From Halobacteriales archaeon QS_1_68_17 (lineage in GTDB: Archaea > Halobacteriota > Halobacteria > Halobacteriales > Haloarculaceae), in the NCBI GenBank assembly GCA_003021105.1, contig PXRG01000005.1, forward strand, positions 1 through 64,000: a stretch of 64,000 bases of DNA. Direction: 5' to 3'. Position numbers and translations under genes: made by a program. The notes beneath the pieces are model-generated. The model was not told where the DNA came from and made no database searches. It saw nothing but the letters and a program-made list of their open reading frames with translations. Below, one piece after another: positions 19,278 to 29,991 of the stretch; the stretch's first letter is position 1, and the number at the start of each line of letters is the position of its first letter.

Positions 19278-20510
19278 ATGTACGAGGACTTCGCTTCGAA
19301 ACTGGCAGCGACGATGTGGGCGGACTTCGACGAGACGCCGGCGCGGGACGGCCCGACGACCGAGATCGCCGACCTGGAGACGACCGTGATCGACGGGAAC
19401 TTCCCGTGGACGATCGTGGCCGTGGAGGCCGCCGACGGCACCGTCGGCGTCGGGGAGGCGTACCCCTCGCCCGGCGTCCACGGGATCGTCACCGACTACC
19501 TCCGGCCGGTGCTCGTCGGGGAGAACCCGCTGGACGTCGAACGGCTCTACAACCTGATGCGGGAGAGCCTCTCCGGCCGCGGGTCCCAGTGGGGCGTCGG
19601 GACCATCGCCATAAGCGGCGTCGAGATAGCGCTGTGGGACCTCGCCGGGAAACTGGTAGATCAGCCGGTCTACCAGTTGCTCGGCGGGAAACTCCGCGAG
19701 GAGGTCCGGGTGTACGCCGACTGTCACGCCGGCGAGACGATGGTCTCCTCGGCCGAGGAGGGCCAGGCGGCCGCGACCTATCGGCCCGAGGCCTACGCGC
19801 AGGCCGCCCGGAACGCGGTCGACGACGGCTTCGACGCCGTGAAGTTCGACCTCGACGTGCCCTCCGGGCGGGAGTTCGACACCCTCTCGCGGCACTTCGA
19901 CGGCCCCGAGATCGACCACAAGCGCCGGATCGTCGAGGCGGTCACCGACGAGATCGGCGACGACGCCGAGGTGGCCGTCGACCTCCACTGGAACTTCAGC
20001 CCGGAGACGGCCGAGCGGCTCTGCCGGGCCGTCGAACCGTACGGGTTGGCCTGGGTCGAGGATCCCCTGCCCCCGGAGAACGCCGACGCGATGCGGGAAC
20101 TGCGCCGGCGGGTCGACGTGCCGTTGCTGACGGGCGAGAACCGCTACGGCCGGCACGGCTTCCGGGACCTGGTCGAGCAGCAGGCCGTCGACTTCCTCGC
20201 GCCCGACGTGCCCAAGGCCGGCGGCATCGCCGAGACCAAGAAGATCGCCGAACTCGCCGAGACCTACTACCAGGCGGTCGTCCCCCACAACATCGGCAGC
20301 CCCATCGCCACCTCCGCGACCGTCCACGTCGGCGCGACGGTGCCGAATTTCCTTGCCCTGGAGTACCACGCCCGCGAGGTACCGTGGTGGGACGACCTGC
20401 TCGTCCGGGACGAACCGCTGATCGAGGACGGGCGCATCGCGGTGCCCGACGGCCCGGGCCTGGGCGTCGAACTCGACTGGGACGCCGTGGCGGCCCACGA
20501 GAAAACGTAG
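19278..20510 (+). CDS. Enolase-superfamily (mandelate racemase/muconate-lactonizing) enzyme, probable sugar-acid dehydratase
   Basis: WDLAGKLVDQPVYQLLGGK; AVDLHWNFSPE; WVEDPLPPEN; TGEN; VPHNIGSPIAT. Confidence 0.92.
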   Translation: MYEDFASKLAATMWADFDETPARDGPTTEIADLETTVIDGNFPWTIVAVEAADGTVGVGEAYPSPGVHGIVTDYLRPVLVGENPLDVERLYNLMRESLSGRGSQWGVGTIAISGVEIALWDLAGKLVDQPVYQLLGGKLREEVRVYADCHAGETMVSSAEEGQAAATYRPEAYAQAARNAVDDGFDAVKFDLDVPSGREFDTLSRHFDGPEIDHKRRIVEAVTDEIGDDAEVAVDLHWNFSPETAERLCRAVEPYGLAWVEDPLPPENADAMRELRRRVDVPLLTGENRYGRHGFRDLVEQQAVDFLAPDVPKAGGIAETKKIAELAETYYQAVVPHNIGSPIATSATVHVGATVPNFLALEYHAREVPWWDDLLVRDEPLIEDGRIAVPDGPGLGVELDWDAVAAHEKT

Positions 20511-20616
20511 GGCTGGGGCGATCCGTTGTAGATCGACGCCCGTCACCCGCACGCGGGAGCGCACGCGACGCGATGGACCATCCGCGCGCAGGTGTCGTCG
20601 ATTGTGGCGGCCGCGC

Positions 20617-21438
20617 TCAGGCGTCGTCGGCCAGGCGCGTCCAGTAGTCGAAGTTCTGTTTCGCGTGGACGAGCGGCAGTTCGGTCTCGTTTTCGATCTC
20701 GACGGTGACGTGGCCGTCGTAGCCGGCGGCCGAAAGCGCCTCGCGGACGGCCGCGAAGTCGATCACGCCCGCGCCCAGGTCGGTGAACGCCCGGAAGTAG
20801 TTGATCACGTCGTCGAGGTGGAACTCCCCGGCGGTGAGCGCGGCGGTGTGGTCGTCGAACCCCGCCGGCGGGTCCACGTCCTTGACGTGGACGTACGCGG
20901 TGTCGTCGGCGAACCGCTCGATTCCGCCGGTCACGTCCCCGTCCGGGTAGGCCTCGCCGTAGGGGTAGTAGTGGGCGGTGTCGAACAGCAGTTCCAGGTC
21001 GTCGGGCGCGCGGTCGAGCCAGGACTCGATCTCGGCGGGTCGCTCGACCATCGTCGCGCCGTGGTGGTGCAGGACGGGCCGGAGGCCGGCGTCGGCCGCG
21101 GCCCCGCAGATGTCGGCGAGCCAACGTTCGAGTGTCGCCTCGTCCTGCCGGCCCCGCTGTGGCGGGAGGATGCCGTAGAACTCCGCACCCAGGTCCGCGA
21201 CGGTCGGGGCGGCCTCGACGATCCGGTCGACGGCGTCCGCGTCCGTGAGCCACTCGCTCATCACGCAGTAGAGGTCGAGGTCGTGCTCGTCGAGGCGGTC
21301 CGCCAGGCGGTCCGGTCCGACGGCGCGGACCTTCTCCAGGCCGATCTCGACGCCGTCGTACCGGCAGGCCCCGACGTCCGCGATGCCGTCGGCGACCGCG
21401 TCGGCGTCGTACATGATAGTCGTGTACCCGAGTCCCAT
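20617..21438 (-). CDS. Sugar phosphate isomerase/epimerase (AP-endonuclease-2-like TIM barrel)
   Basis: YDGVEIGLEKV; PVLHHHGATMVERPAEIESWL; LLFDTAHYYPYGEA; TVEIENETELP. Confidence 0.9.
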   Translation of the reverse strand: MGLGYTTIMYDADAVADGIADVGACRYDGVEIGLEKVRAVGPDRLADRLDEHDLDLYCVMSEWLTDADAVDRIVEAAPTVADLGAEFYGILPPQRGRQDEATLERWLADICGAAADAGLRPVLHHHGATMVERPAEIESWLDRAPDDLELLFDTAHYYPYGEAYPDGDVTGGIERFADDTAYVHVKDVDPPAGFDDHTAALTAGEFHLDDVINYFRAFTDLGAGVIDFAAVREALSAAGYDGHVTVEIENETELPLVHAKQNFDYWTRLADDA

Positions 21439-21571
21439 ACCCGACCGATGGGGCACGTCCGCAAAAAAACCGTTGCGGTCGTTCTGGCGACCCGTGGCGA
21501 CGTGCGGGTCTTTCCCCCCAGAAGTTTGAGATATAGAATGATTTATTAGCGATGATCGTGTGGATTCGCCT

Positions 21572-22993
21572 ATGCCACGCGATGGCAAGACAGAGCTTCG
21601 TAGCAGCGAGTCCGAACGAACGAGGCCGTCCCGCCGCCAGTTCATCGGAGGGGCGGCCACCGCGGCGTCGGTCGTCGCGCTCGCCGGCTGTACCGGAGGC
21701 GGTGGCGACGGCGGCGACGGCGGCGACGGCGGTGGTGGCGACGGCGGCGACGGCGGGTCGACGGGCGAGGCAGACGTCGCGGACGAGATCGCCATCGCCG
21801 CGGTCGAGGGGTCCGGGCGGCTGTTCAAGCGGCTGATCAACGACTACGTACAGGACGACGCGGGAGTGCAGGTCAACGTCTCGCTGTTCCCGTACGCGAA
21901 CCTGTTCGAGAAGACGAGCAGCGTCCTGAACACGCAGGGGCAGGCCTACGACATCGTCTACATGGACGATCCGTGGTTCCCGCAGCTGGCGATGGACGTC
22001 GATCCAATCCGCCAGTGGATGCCCGAGGACATCCCGGAAGAGCAGATCATCGACACCACCATCGACATCGCAACCTGGCCGGCTCCCCGCGGTCCGATCG
22101 TGCCCTCCGCGGAGGGGATGGAAGAGCAGTTGCGCGGGCAGATCGTCGTCGGGAACACGCAGCTGTTCGCGTACAACGAGGCCTACTACGAGCAGGTCGG
22201 TGCCTCTGCACCGCCGAAGACCTGGGACGACGTGCTCAGCGCGGGGCAGGCCATCGACGAGCAGATCGACGGCGCGAACGGGTACATCATCCGCGGGAAG
22301 CGGGGCAACCCGATCAACGCCAACTTCTTCGGGCTGGGCAACTGCCGGATCGGGAACATGTTCGACGAGAACTGGCGCTACCAGTGGGACAGCGACAGGG
22401 GCGTCAACACGCTGGATTTCTACGTGAACGACCTGGAGTCGATCAGCCCGGACGGGGTCACCTCGTTCGACAGCGACCAGGTGCTCAGCGGGCTGGCCGA
22501 CGGCAGCGCGGCCCAGTCCCCGGCCTGGCCCTCGGCGGCGTCGCTGCTGTTGGACCCCGAACAGGCCGACGAGGCCGACAACATCGCGTTCACGCCGATC
22601 CCGGAGGGCGTCCGGCGGGCCCCACAGCAGGGCAACTGGATCGCCGGGATCAACAGCTACGTCAGCGACGCCAAAAAGCGGGCGGCGGGCCGGGTCATCC
22701 GGTCCACGATCTCGAAGGAGGCCCAGAACAGGTACGTCGAACTCGGCGGCGTCCCGTTCCGCCACGACACCTTCCAGGACAACATGGACGCACAGCAGTG
22801 GTTCCAGGCGCTGTACGACAGTCTCCAGACCGCGCAGTGGCGGCCCCGCACGCCGCTGTGGAACGAGATCGCGGTCACGCAGGGGCAGAACCTCAACAGC
22901 GCGCTGTCGGGTAGCACCTCGCCCGAGGAGGCGATGACGACGATCAACGACGAGATCGAATCGACGCTCGAAGACGCCGGCTACTACGAGTAA
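21572..22993 (+). CDS. ABC sugar transporter substrate-binding lipoprotein (Tat-type signal)
   Basis: RRQFIGGAATAASVVALAGC + Gly/Asp linker; solute-binding family 1 fold. Confidence 0.92.
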   Translation: MPRDGKTELRSSESERTRPSRRQFIGGAATAASVVALAGCTGGGGDGGDGGDGGGGDGGDGGSTGEADVADEIAIAAVEGSGRLFKRLINDYVQDDAGVQVNVSLFPYANLFEKTSSVLNTQGQAYDIVYMDDPWFPQLAMDVDPIRQWMPEDIPEEQIIDTTIDIATWPAPRGPIVPSAEGMEEQLRGQIVVGNTQLFAYNEAYYEQVGASAPPKTWDDVLSAGQAIDEQIDGANGYIIRGKRGNPINANFFGLGNCRIGNMFDENWRYQWDSDRGVNTLDFYVNDLESISPDGVTSFDSDQVLSGLADGSAAQSPAWPSAASLLLDPEQADEADNIAFTPIPEGVRRAPQQGNWIAGINSYVSDAKKRAAGRVIRSTISKEAQNRYVELGGVPFRHDTFQDNMDAQQWFQALYDSLQTAQWRPRTPLWNEIAVTQGQNLNSALSGSTSPEEAMTTINDEIESTLEDAGYYE

Positions 22994-22997
22994 GGTC

Positions 22998-23936
22998 ATG
23001 GCCACGGACACACAGTTCGGTTCCGCATCCGAAGACGCCATCGTTTCGGCGGGGGACGAGGGCCCCCGGGAGCGGCTGTTGCTGTGGATCGACGACCACC
23101 TCAAGTGGTTGCTGACGCTGCCGGCGGTGCTGGTGTTGTTCTCGCTGACGTTCGTGCCGCTGTTGCGGGCGCTGGAGATCTCGCTGCACAACTACATCCC
23201 CACCGGCCGCCGGTTCGTCGGGATCGGCAACTACGTCGACCTGTTGAGCAACGGCGACTTCCACACCTCGCTGTGGGTCACGTTCAAGTTCGTCGTCGCG
23301 GCGGTCGGGGTCGAGTTCCTGCTCGGGTTCGCAATCGCGCTGTTGCTCAACAAGAAGATCAAGCTCCGGGGACTCTGGCAGACGCTGATCCTGATCCCGA
23401 TGATCCTCTCGCCGACGGTCATCGGGCTGATCTGGCGGCTGCTGTACGCCCCCAGCGGGCTGCTCGATTTCATCATCGGCCAGCCGTTGCTCGGGCAGAA
23501 CGTCGGCTGGATCAGCGAACCCCAGTTCGCGCTGATCTCGGTGATCCTGACCGACATCTGGCAGTGGACGCCGCTGGTCGTGCTGGTGATGTTCGCGGGG
23601 CTCCAGTCGGTGCCCGACCACATCCGCGAGGCCGCGATCATGGACGGGGCCTCGCGCCGGCAGCGGTTCCTGCACATCACGCTGCCGTATCTCAAGTCGC
23701 TGATCGTCCTGGTGTTGATCATCCGGGTGGTCGACGCGCTGCGGGTGTTTGCGAAGGTGTACATCCTCACCCGGGGCGGTCCCGGATCGAGCACGAACGT
23801 CATCAGCATGCAGATGTACCGGGTCGCGTTCCGCTTTAGCAACTACGGCGAGGCGGCGGCGATGGCCGTCTCGCTGCTGGTGGTCGTGTTGATCCTGGCG
23901 ATGTCGTTCGTCAAGATCGCGGGGGTGGAGTTCTGA
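22998..23936 (+). CDS. ABC sugar transporter permease (MalF-like)
   Basis: Six TM segments; EAAIMDGASRRQRFLHITLPYL EAA loop. Confidence 0.93.
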   Translation: MATDTQFGSASEDAIVSAGDEGPRERLLLWIDDHLKWLLTLPAVLVLFSLTFVPLLRALEISLHNYIPTGRRFVGIGNYVDLLSNGDFHTSLWVTFKFVVAAVGVEFLLGFAIALLLNKKIKLRGLWQTLILIPMILSPTVIGLIWRLLYAPSGLLDFIIGQPLLGQNVGWISEPQFALISVILTDIWQWTPLVVLVMFAGLQSVPDHIREAAIMDGASRRQRFLHITLPYLKSLIVLVLIIRVVDALRVFAKVYILTRGGPGSSTNVISMQMYRVAFRFSNYGEAAAMAVSLLVVVLILAMSFVKIAGVEF

Positions 23937-23937
23937 C

Positions 23938-24846
23938 ATGGCAACCGAACAAGACACCGCGCAACCGTACGGCGAACAGTCCGACCTCGAACAGCTCTAC
24001 GAACGCCTCGTCGAAACCGGTCTGGCAAAGCTGGCGGTGTACGCCGGTCTGGGCGTGTTCCTGGTGTGGACGCTGTTCCCGGTCTACTGGCTGGTGACGG
24101 CGACCCTGAAAACGCGGGAGACGCTGCTGTCGTTCCCGCCCCAGTGGATTCCGTTCGACGCGCAGCTCGGCAACTTCGCGGCGCTTTTCGCCCAGCGCCC
24201 GGAGTTCTTCCAGTTCATCCTCAACAGCGTCATCGTCACCATCGTGACGACGATCATCGCCACGTCGATCGGCGCGGCGGCCGCCTACGGCTTCGTCGCC
24301 TTCGACTTCCCGTACAACCTGGACTTCCACCTGCCCTTTTACATCCTCTCGACGCGGTTCATGCCGCCGATCGTGACGATCATCCCGCTGTTCGTGATCT
24401 ACCGGAGCTTCGGGCTGGTGAACACCCTCCCGGGGCTGATCCTCACCTACGTGATGTTCAACATCCCCTTCGCCGTGTGGATGATGAAGGGGTTCTTCGA
24501 GGAGGTCCCGCGGAGCATCGTCGAATCCGCGATGATCGACGGGCACACCCACGTCGGGGCCTTCGTGAAGATCGTGCTGCCGCTGGTGAAACCGGGGCTG
24601 ATCGCGTCGGCGATCTTCACCATCATCATCACCTGGAACGAGTTGCTGTTCGCGATCATCCTGAGCCAGAACGCCAGCGCGATGACGATCCCCGTCGGAC
24701 TGGCGTCGTTCATCACGAAGTACTCGGTGCAGTGGGTGAACATGAGCGTCGCCGGCACCATCGCACTCGTGCCGGTGCTGGTGTTTGCCTTCGTCGCCCG
24801 GGAACAACTGGTCAGCGGGTTCAGCATGGGGGCGGTCCAGAAGTAA
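23938..24846 (+). CDS. ABC sugar transporter permease (MalG-like)
   Basis: ESAMIDGHTHVGAFVKIVLPLVKPGL EAA loop. Confidence 0.93.
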   Translation: MATEQDTAQPYGEQSDLEQLYERLVETGLAKLAVYAGLGVFLVWTLFPVYWLVTATLKTRETLLSFPPQWIPFDAQLGNFAALFAQRPEFFQFILNSVIVTIVTTIIATSIGAAAAYGFVAFDFPYNLDFHLPFYILSTRFMPPIVTIIPLFVIYRSFGLVNTLPGLILTYVMFNIPFAVWMMKGFFEEVPRSIVESAMIDGHTHVGAFVKIVLPLVKPGLIASAIFTIIITWNELLFAIILSQNASAMTIPVGLASFITKYSVQWVNMSVAGTIALVPVLVFAFVAREQLVSGFSMGAVQK

Positions 24847-24908
24847 CCGTCCCCGCGGGGCCGAACCGACGAAAAACATAAACCTATTCACGGAGACTTA
24901 CACAAACA

Positions 24909-26054
24909 ATGGTTCGCGTTACGTACGACTCGATCAAGAAGAAATACGGCGACACGGTCGCCGTCGAGGACATCAAGGTCACCGTCGACGACGGCGAGTT
25001 CGCGGTGTTGCTCGGGCCGTCGGGATGTGGGAAGACGACGACGCTGCGGTGTCTGGCCGGGCTGACCGAACCCACCGAGGGGACGATCAGGCTCGGCGAC
25101 CACGACGTGACCGACGTCCACCCGAAAAACCGGAACATCGCCATGGTGTTCCAGCAGTTCGCGCTGTACCCGCACATGAACGTGTGGCAGAACATCTCCT
25201 ACCCGCTGAAGGTCGACGGCGTCGACAAGGAGACCCGCCGCGAACGGGCCAGGGAGGTCGCCGAGATGGTCGAGATCGAGGAGCTCCTCGACCGCGACGT
25301 CGGCCAGCTGTCGGGCGGGCAGCGCCAGCGGGTGGCGCTCGGGCGCGCGATGATCCGCCGGCCGGCGGTCTTCCTGATGGACGAGCCGCTGGCGAGCCTC
25401 GACGCGAAGCTGAAAGTCGACATGCGCAGCCGGATCAAGGTCCTCCAGCAGGACCTGGGGATCACGACCCTGTACGTGACCCACGACCAGGAGGAGGCGA
25501 TGACGCTGGGGGACAAGCTGATCGTGATGGACGACGGCAACATCCAGCAGGTCGGGTCGCCCGACAAGGTGTACCACGAGCCGAAAAACCGGTTCGTCGC
25601 CGGCTTCATCGGCAGCCCGACGATGAACTTCATCGAGGTCGAACGCGACGGGCGGACGATCCGGCCCGTCCACGGGGCCGCGGAGTTCGCGGTCGACCTC
25701 GACGACGAGGTGGCCGCCCGCTACGAGGGCCACGACCGCTTCGAGATCGGCGTCCGCCCCCAGTACTTCAAACTCCACACCGCCCAGACCGACAACGCCA
25801 TCCGGGGGCAGGTGAAGGTCACCGAGCCGATGGGCGACGAGCAACTGATCGACGTGCTCGTCGGCGAGGACGAGGACCCGCTGGAGCTGACAGTCAAGGC
25901 ACCGAGCACCATCGACGTCGCCCGCAACGACGAGGTCTGGCTGACGATCCAGCAGGAACTGATCCACGGCTTCGACCTCGATAGCGGCGAGCGCATCGCC
26001 GAGGGGGGCGACCAGCGCCAGCGCGTCGCCGCCTCCCGGGCCGAAGCCGAGTAG
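24909..26054 (+). CDS. ABC transporter ATPase (MalK/UgpC-like)
   Basis: GPSGCGKTT, LSGGQRQRVALGRAM, FLMDEPLASLDAKL, TOBE-like C-terminus. Confidence 0.95.
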   Translation: MVRVTYDSIKKKYGDTVAVEDIKVTVDDGEFAVLLGPSGCGKTTTLRCLAGLTEPTEGTIRLGDHDVTDVHPKNRNIAMVFQQFALYPHMNVWQNISYPLKVDGVDKETRRERAREVAEMVEIEELLDRDVGQLSGGQRQRVALGRAMIRRPAVFLMDEPLASLDAKLKVDMRSRIKVLQQDLGITTLYVTHDQEEAMTLGDKLIVMDDGNIQQVGSPDKVYHEPKNRFVAGFIGSPTMNFIEVERDGRTIRPVHGAAEFAVDLDDEVAARYEGHDRFEIGVRPQYFKLHTAQTDNAIRGQVKVTEPMGDEQLIDVLVGEDEDPLELTVKAPSTIDVARNDEVWLTIQQELIHGFDLDSGERIAEGGDQRQRVAASRAEAE

Positions 26055-26141
26055 CGGGCGCGGCCACGCGGCGAGCGCTTCGCCGCCGCGGACCCGACGA
26101 CGTGACACAAACCATTTTGTCCGGGCGTCCCAACCGGAGGT

Positions 26142-27149
26142 ATGGTCGCCGTCGACTACATGGCACACCAGGAGCAGTACGAACCCGACCGGCTGCTGGA
26201 GTTCGCCGAGCGGGCCGAGGCCGCAGGGTTCGACATGGTCTGGACCTCCGATCACTTCCACCCGTGGTTCCACAGCCAGGGGTCGTCGGGCTTCGCCTGG
26301 TCGTGGATGGGCGCGGCCGCCGAGCGGATCGACCTGCCGATGGGGACCTGCGTGACGCCGGCGACGGGTCACTACCACCCGGGGCTGATCGCCCAGGCGT
26401 TCGCCACGCTGGGTGTGCTCCACGACCAGCGGGTGGTCCTCGGACTCTCGACGGGCGAGGCGATGAACGAGACACCCCTCGGGTTCGACTGGCCCGAGTA
26501 CCCCGAGCGGCGGGACCGCCTGGAGCAGACCCTCGAAATCGTCCACGCGCTGTGGGGGACCGACATCGAGACCGACGCCGAGGTCGACGCCGACGGCTTC
26601 GTCCACTACGACGGCGAGCGGTTCCAGCTCGACGAGGCACGGCTCTACACCGTGCCGGACGAGCCGCCGGAGATCCACGTCGCGGCGAACGGCCCGAGCA
26701 CCGCCCGGCTGTCGGCCAGGTACGCCGACGGGTTCATCACCGTCGTCAAAGGCGAGGAGTACACCGAGCGGCTCTACCCCGCGGTCCGGTCATACACCGA
26801 GGAGGAGGGCCGCGACCCGGACGCCATGGAGACGACGCTGCTGGTCACGGCGTCGTACGACCCGGACTACGACCGGGCCTACGAGGCGACCGCGCCATGG
26901 CGGGCGACGACCCAGGGCGTGTTCGACCGCGGTCTCTCGAACCCCGAGGAGATCGAGGCCGAGGGGGTCCACGCCACCCGCGAGGAGATCGAGCACAAGT
27001 TCGTCATCGCCGACGACCCCGCCGAGATCGCCGCTCAGCTCGAGGCGTACGCCGAGATGGGCTTTCACCGCATCGCGGTGGGCAACACCAGCCCCGACCC
27101 CGAGCGCTTCTTCGAGGTGATGGGCGACGAGGTGATCCCGTCGCTGTAG
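26142..27149 (+). CDS. F420-dependent LLM-class oxidoreductase (F420-G6PDH-like)
   Basis: FDMVWTSDHFHPWFHSQGSSGFAWSWMGAAAERI; GLSTGEAMNETP. Confidence 0.88.
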   Translation: MVAVDYMAHQEQYEPDRLLEFAERAEAAGFDMVWTSDHFHPWFHSQGSSGFAWSWMGAAAERIDLPMGTCVTPATGHYHPGLIAQAFATLGVLHDQRVVLGLSTGEAMNETPLGFDWPEYPERRDRLEQTLEIVHALWGTDIETDAEVDADGFVHYDGERFQLDEARLYTVPDEPPEIHVAANGPSTARLSARYADGFITVVKGEEYTERLYPAVRSYTEEEGRDPDAMETTLLVTASYDPDYDRAYEATAPWRATTQGVFDRGLSNPEEIEAEGVHATREEIEHKFVIADDPAEIAAQLEAYAEMGFHRIAVGNTSPDPERFFEVMGDEVIPSL

Positions 27150-27291
27150 CTGGCCGGCGACGGCACGATCCGACCCACGGGGGATCGCCCTTCGCGCCGG
27201 CGAACGCTTGCCGGAGACCGCCGGACGGGAGCCGCTCGCCCCCGCGAACCCGAATCTTTTTGACGAGCGCTGCCGACGTTTCTGGGTAGTT

Positions 27292-29037
27292 ATGCCCGAG
27301 CTAAACGGCGGCGAGATCATCGCCGAGTACCTCGAACGGGAGGGCGTCGAGTACCTCGTCGGCATCCCGGGACACGGGAGCACGAACCTGCTGGACGCGT
27401 TCAACGACGTGGACGTGGAGGTCATCCAGCCGCGCCACGAGCAGGGCGCGGTCCACCTCGCGGACGGGTACGCCCGCGCCAGCGGCGAGCCCCTGGCCGT
27501 GTTCACCTCGATCGGTCCGGGCGCGACCAACACCGTCACCGGGGCGGCGACCGCGTTCGTCGACTCGATCCCGATGGTGATCTTTACGGGCGCGCCACAG
27601 ACCCACGAGTACGGCCAGGGCATCCTCCAGGAACTCGACCGGCACCGGCCGGGCGACTTCCCGCGGGTGATGGAGCCGGTCACCAAGCAGAGCTTCACCG
27701 TCCACGACGTCGAGCGGCTGCCCCGCGTCCTGCGGCGGGCGTTCCAGATCGCCCTGGAGGGTCGCCCCGGTCCCGTCCACATCGACGTACCGATGGACGT
27801 CCAGGGCGCGGTCGCGGACGTCGAGATCCCGGACCCGGCCACCTCGCGCTCGCACAGCAGACCGGGCGGCGACCCCGAGCACGTCGCCGAGGCGGCGGAC
27901 CTGCTGGCGGAGGCCGACCGGCCGGTGATCGTCGCCGGCGGCGGGACCATGCTCTCCGAGGCCTGGGACGAGGTGCAGACGCTGGCCGAGCACCTCACAG
28001 CGCCCGTGATCCCGACCTTCCAGGCCAAGGGGATCATCCCGGAGGACCACGACCTGTTCGTCGGCTACGCGGGCTGGATCGGCTCGACGGCGGGCAACGA
28101 ACTCGCCAGCAACGCGGACGTGGTGCTGGCGCTGGGCTGTCGGTTCTCGGACCTCCACACGTCGTCGTTCGAGCCGGGCGTGAGCTTCGAGATCCCGCCC
28201 AGCAAGCTGATCCACGTCGACATCGACCCCGAGGAGATCGGCAAGAACTACCCCGTCGAGGTCGGCATCCAGGGCGACGCCAAGGTCGTCACCGGCCAGC
28301 TCCACGACGCGGCCGCCGAGCGGCTCGACCCCGTGGGCACGGCGGACAACGACTACTACGACGAGATCCAGCGGCTCTGGGCCGACTGGGAGGAGCAGGT
28401 CCAGGAACGCCACAGCGACGACGTGCCGATGAGCATCTCGCGGGTGCTGGCCGGCCTGCGCGAGGTATTGCCCCGGGAGGGGATGGTCGTCTCCAGCGCC
28501 GGCCAGCCCCAGGAGACGACCAACCCCGAGTTCCCGGTCTACGAGCCGCGGACCAACATCTCGTGTGGCGGCTACTCGACGATGGGATTCGGCGTCTCGG
28601 CGGCTATCGGCGCGAAACTCGCGCGCCCCGACCGGCCGGTGGTCGACGTCGAGGGCGACGGGAGCTTCCTGATGACCATCCAGGAGGTCGCCTGCGCGGT
28701 CGAACACGGCGTCGACCTGGTCTATCTGGTGCTCAACAACGAGGGCTGGAAGTCGATCCGGAACCTCCAGGTCGACAAGTACGGCTGGGACCGCGTACTC
28801 GACACGCCGTTCAGCGAGGAGGCGGCGGTCGACTTCGTCGGGGCCGCCGAGTCGTTCGGCGTCGACTTCGCCGAGCGCGTCGTCAAGCCCGAGCACCTCG
28901 CGGACACCCTCGCCGGCGCGCTCGACCACGACGGTCCAGCGGTCGTCGAGGCCGTCGTCGAACCCGACAACCCCGACTCCGGGGCGATCATCACGGGCGA
29001 GTGGGACCTCGCCGACCTCGAAGGGAAGGGCCTGTAG
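27292..29037 (+). CDS. ThDP-dependent acetolactate synthase-like enzyme
   Basis: PRHEQGAVHLADGYARASGEP; GPGATNTVTGAATAFVDSIPM; VEGDGSFLMTIQEVACAVEHGVDLVYLVLNN. Confidence 0.9.
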   Translation: MPELNGGEIIAEYLEREGVEYLVGIPGHGSTNLLDAFNDVDVEVIQPRHEQGAVHLADGYARASGEPLAVFTSIGPGATNTVTGAATAFVDSIPMVIFTGAPQTHEYGQGILQELDRHRPGDFPRVMEPVTKQSFTVHDVERLPRVLRRAFQIALEGRPGPVHIDVPMDVQGAVADVEIPDPATSRSHSRPGGDPEHVAEAADLLAEADRPVIVAGGGTMLSEAWDEVQTLAEHLTAPVIPTFQAKGIIPEDHDLFVGYAGWIGSTAGNELASNADVVLALGCRFSDLHTSSFEPGVSFEIPPSKLIHVDIDPEEIGKNYPVEVGIQGDAKVVTGQLHDAAAERLDPVGTADNDYYDEIQRLWADWEEQVQERHSDDVPMSISRVLAGLREVLPREGMVVSSAGQPQETTNPEFPVYEPRTNISCGGYSTMGFGVSAAIGAKLARPDRPVVDVEGDGSFLMTIQEVACAVEHGVDLVYLVLNNEGWKSIRNLQVDKYGWDRVLDTPFSEEAAVDFVGAAESFGVDFAERVVKPEHLADTLAGALDHDGPAVVEAVVEPDNPDSGAIITGEWDLADLEGKGL

Positions 29038-29184
29038 GCCTCCGTGCGACGGTTCCGGCCGTCCGAACCGCGGCTGGATTTCGTCGATAGATCGGGGAGA
29101 TGTCCGTTTCGCGTCCCGTCGGCGATCAGCCGTCGAGTACCGCGTCTCGTCAGCTATTAGTCGTCGAGCGTCGAGAAACGAGAC

Positions 29185-29991
29185 GTGCTCGAACGCGAAC
29201 CGTACCGGCTCGGATTCGGGACGTATAGTCTCACCGGCGACGAGGGGACGCGGGTCGTCGCGGCGGCGATCGAGGCGGGCTACCGCCACGTCGACACCGC
29301 CCGGCTGTACGGCAACGAGGCGGCAGTCGGCGCGGCCATCGAGCGGGCCGACGTGGACCGCGAGGACCTGTTCGTGGCGACGAAGGTCGCCCACTTCGAG
29401 GAGCCCGACCCGACCGCGGAGTACGTCCGCGAGGCCGTCGAGCGGAGCCGCGAGCGGCTGGGCGTCGAGACCATCGACCTGCTGTACCACCACTGGCCGC
29501 GACACCGGGACGAGATCGACGTCGTCCTGCCGGTCCTCGACGACCTCCACGCCGAGGGGGTCGTCGAGCACGTCGGCGTGAGCAACTACACCGTCGCGGA
29601 CGTCGACCGCGCCCGGGAGATTCTCGACGCGCCGATCCTGGCCAACCAGGTCGAGTGTCACCCGCTGCTCCCCCAGGACGACCTCGTGGCGGCGATGCGC
29701 GAGCGGGGCGTGACGGTCGTCGCGTACTCGCCGGTCGCCCAGGGCGAGGTGTTCGACGTCCCGGAACTGGTCGAGATCGGCGAGAAACACGACGCGACGC
29801 CGGCGCAGGTGAGCCTGGCGTGGTTGCTCGACCGGGACGGCGTGGCCGCGATCCCGCGGACCAGCAGCCCGACCCACGCCCGCGAGAACCTGGCCGCGCG
29901 GGAGATCGACCTCGACCCCGGGGACGTCGAGCGGATCGAGTCGATCGACCGGAGAGTGCGGCTGGAGGACCCCGACTGGATGACGTGGTAG
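29185..29991 (+). CDS. Aldo/keto reductase
   Basis: AGYRHVDTARLYGNEAAVGAAI; DLLYHHWP; NQVECHPLLPQ; AIPRTSSPTHARENLAA; GTG start. Confidence 0.92.
   Translation: MLEREPYRLGFGTYSLTGDEGTRVVAAAIEAGYRHVDTARLYGNEAAVGAAIERADVDREDLFVATKVAHFEEPDPTAEYVREAVERSRERLGVETIDLLYHHWPRHRDEIDVVLPVLDDLHAEGVVEHVGVSNYTVADVDRAREILDAPILANQVECHPLLPQDDLVAAMRERGVTVVAYSPVAQGEVFDVPELVEIGEKHDATPAQVSLAWLLDRDGVAAIPRTSSPTHARENLAAREIDLDPGDVERIESIDRRVRLEDPDWMTW

Noticed and set aside
17949-20564. 871-aa minus-strand ORF
   Set aside because: Antisense shadow of the Gfo/Idh and enolase-superfamily genes; Arg/Val/Asp-rich composition typical of GC-biased complementary frames, no domain motifs.
20543-23191. 882-aa minus-strand ORF
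   Set aside because: Shadow ORF antisense to the substrate-binding protein and out of frame with the isomerase gene.
27301-29877. 858-aa minus-strand ORF
   Set aside because: Antisense to the ThDP and AKR genes; low-information translation.
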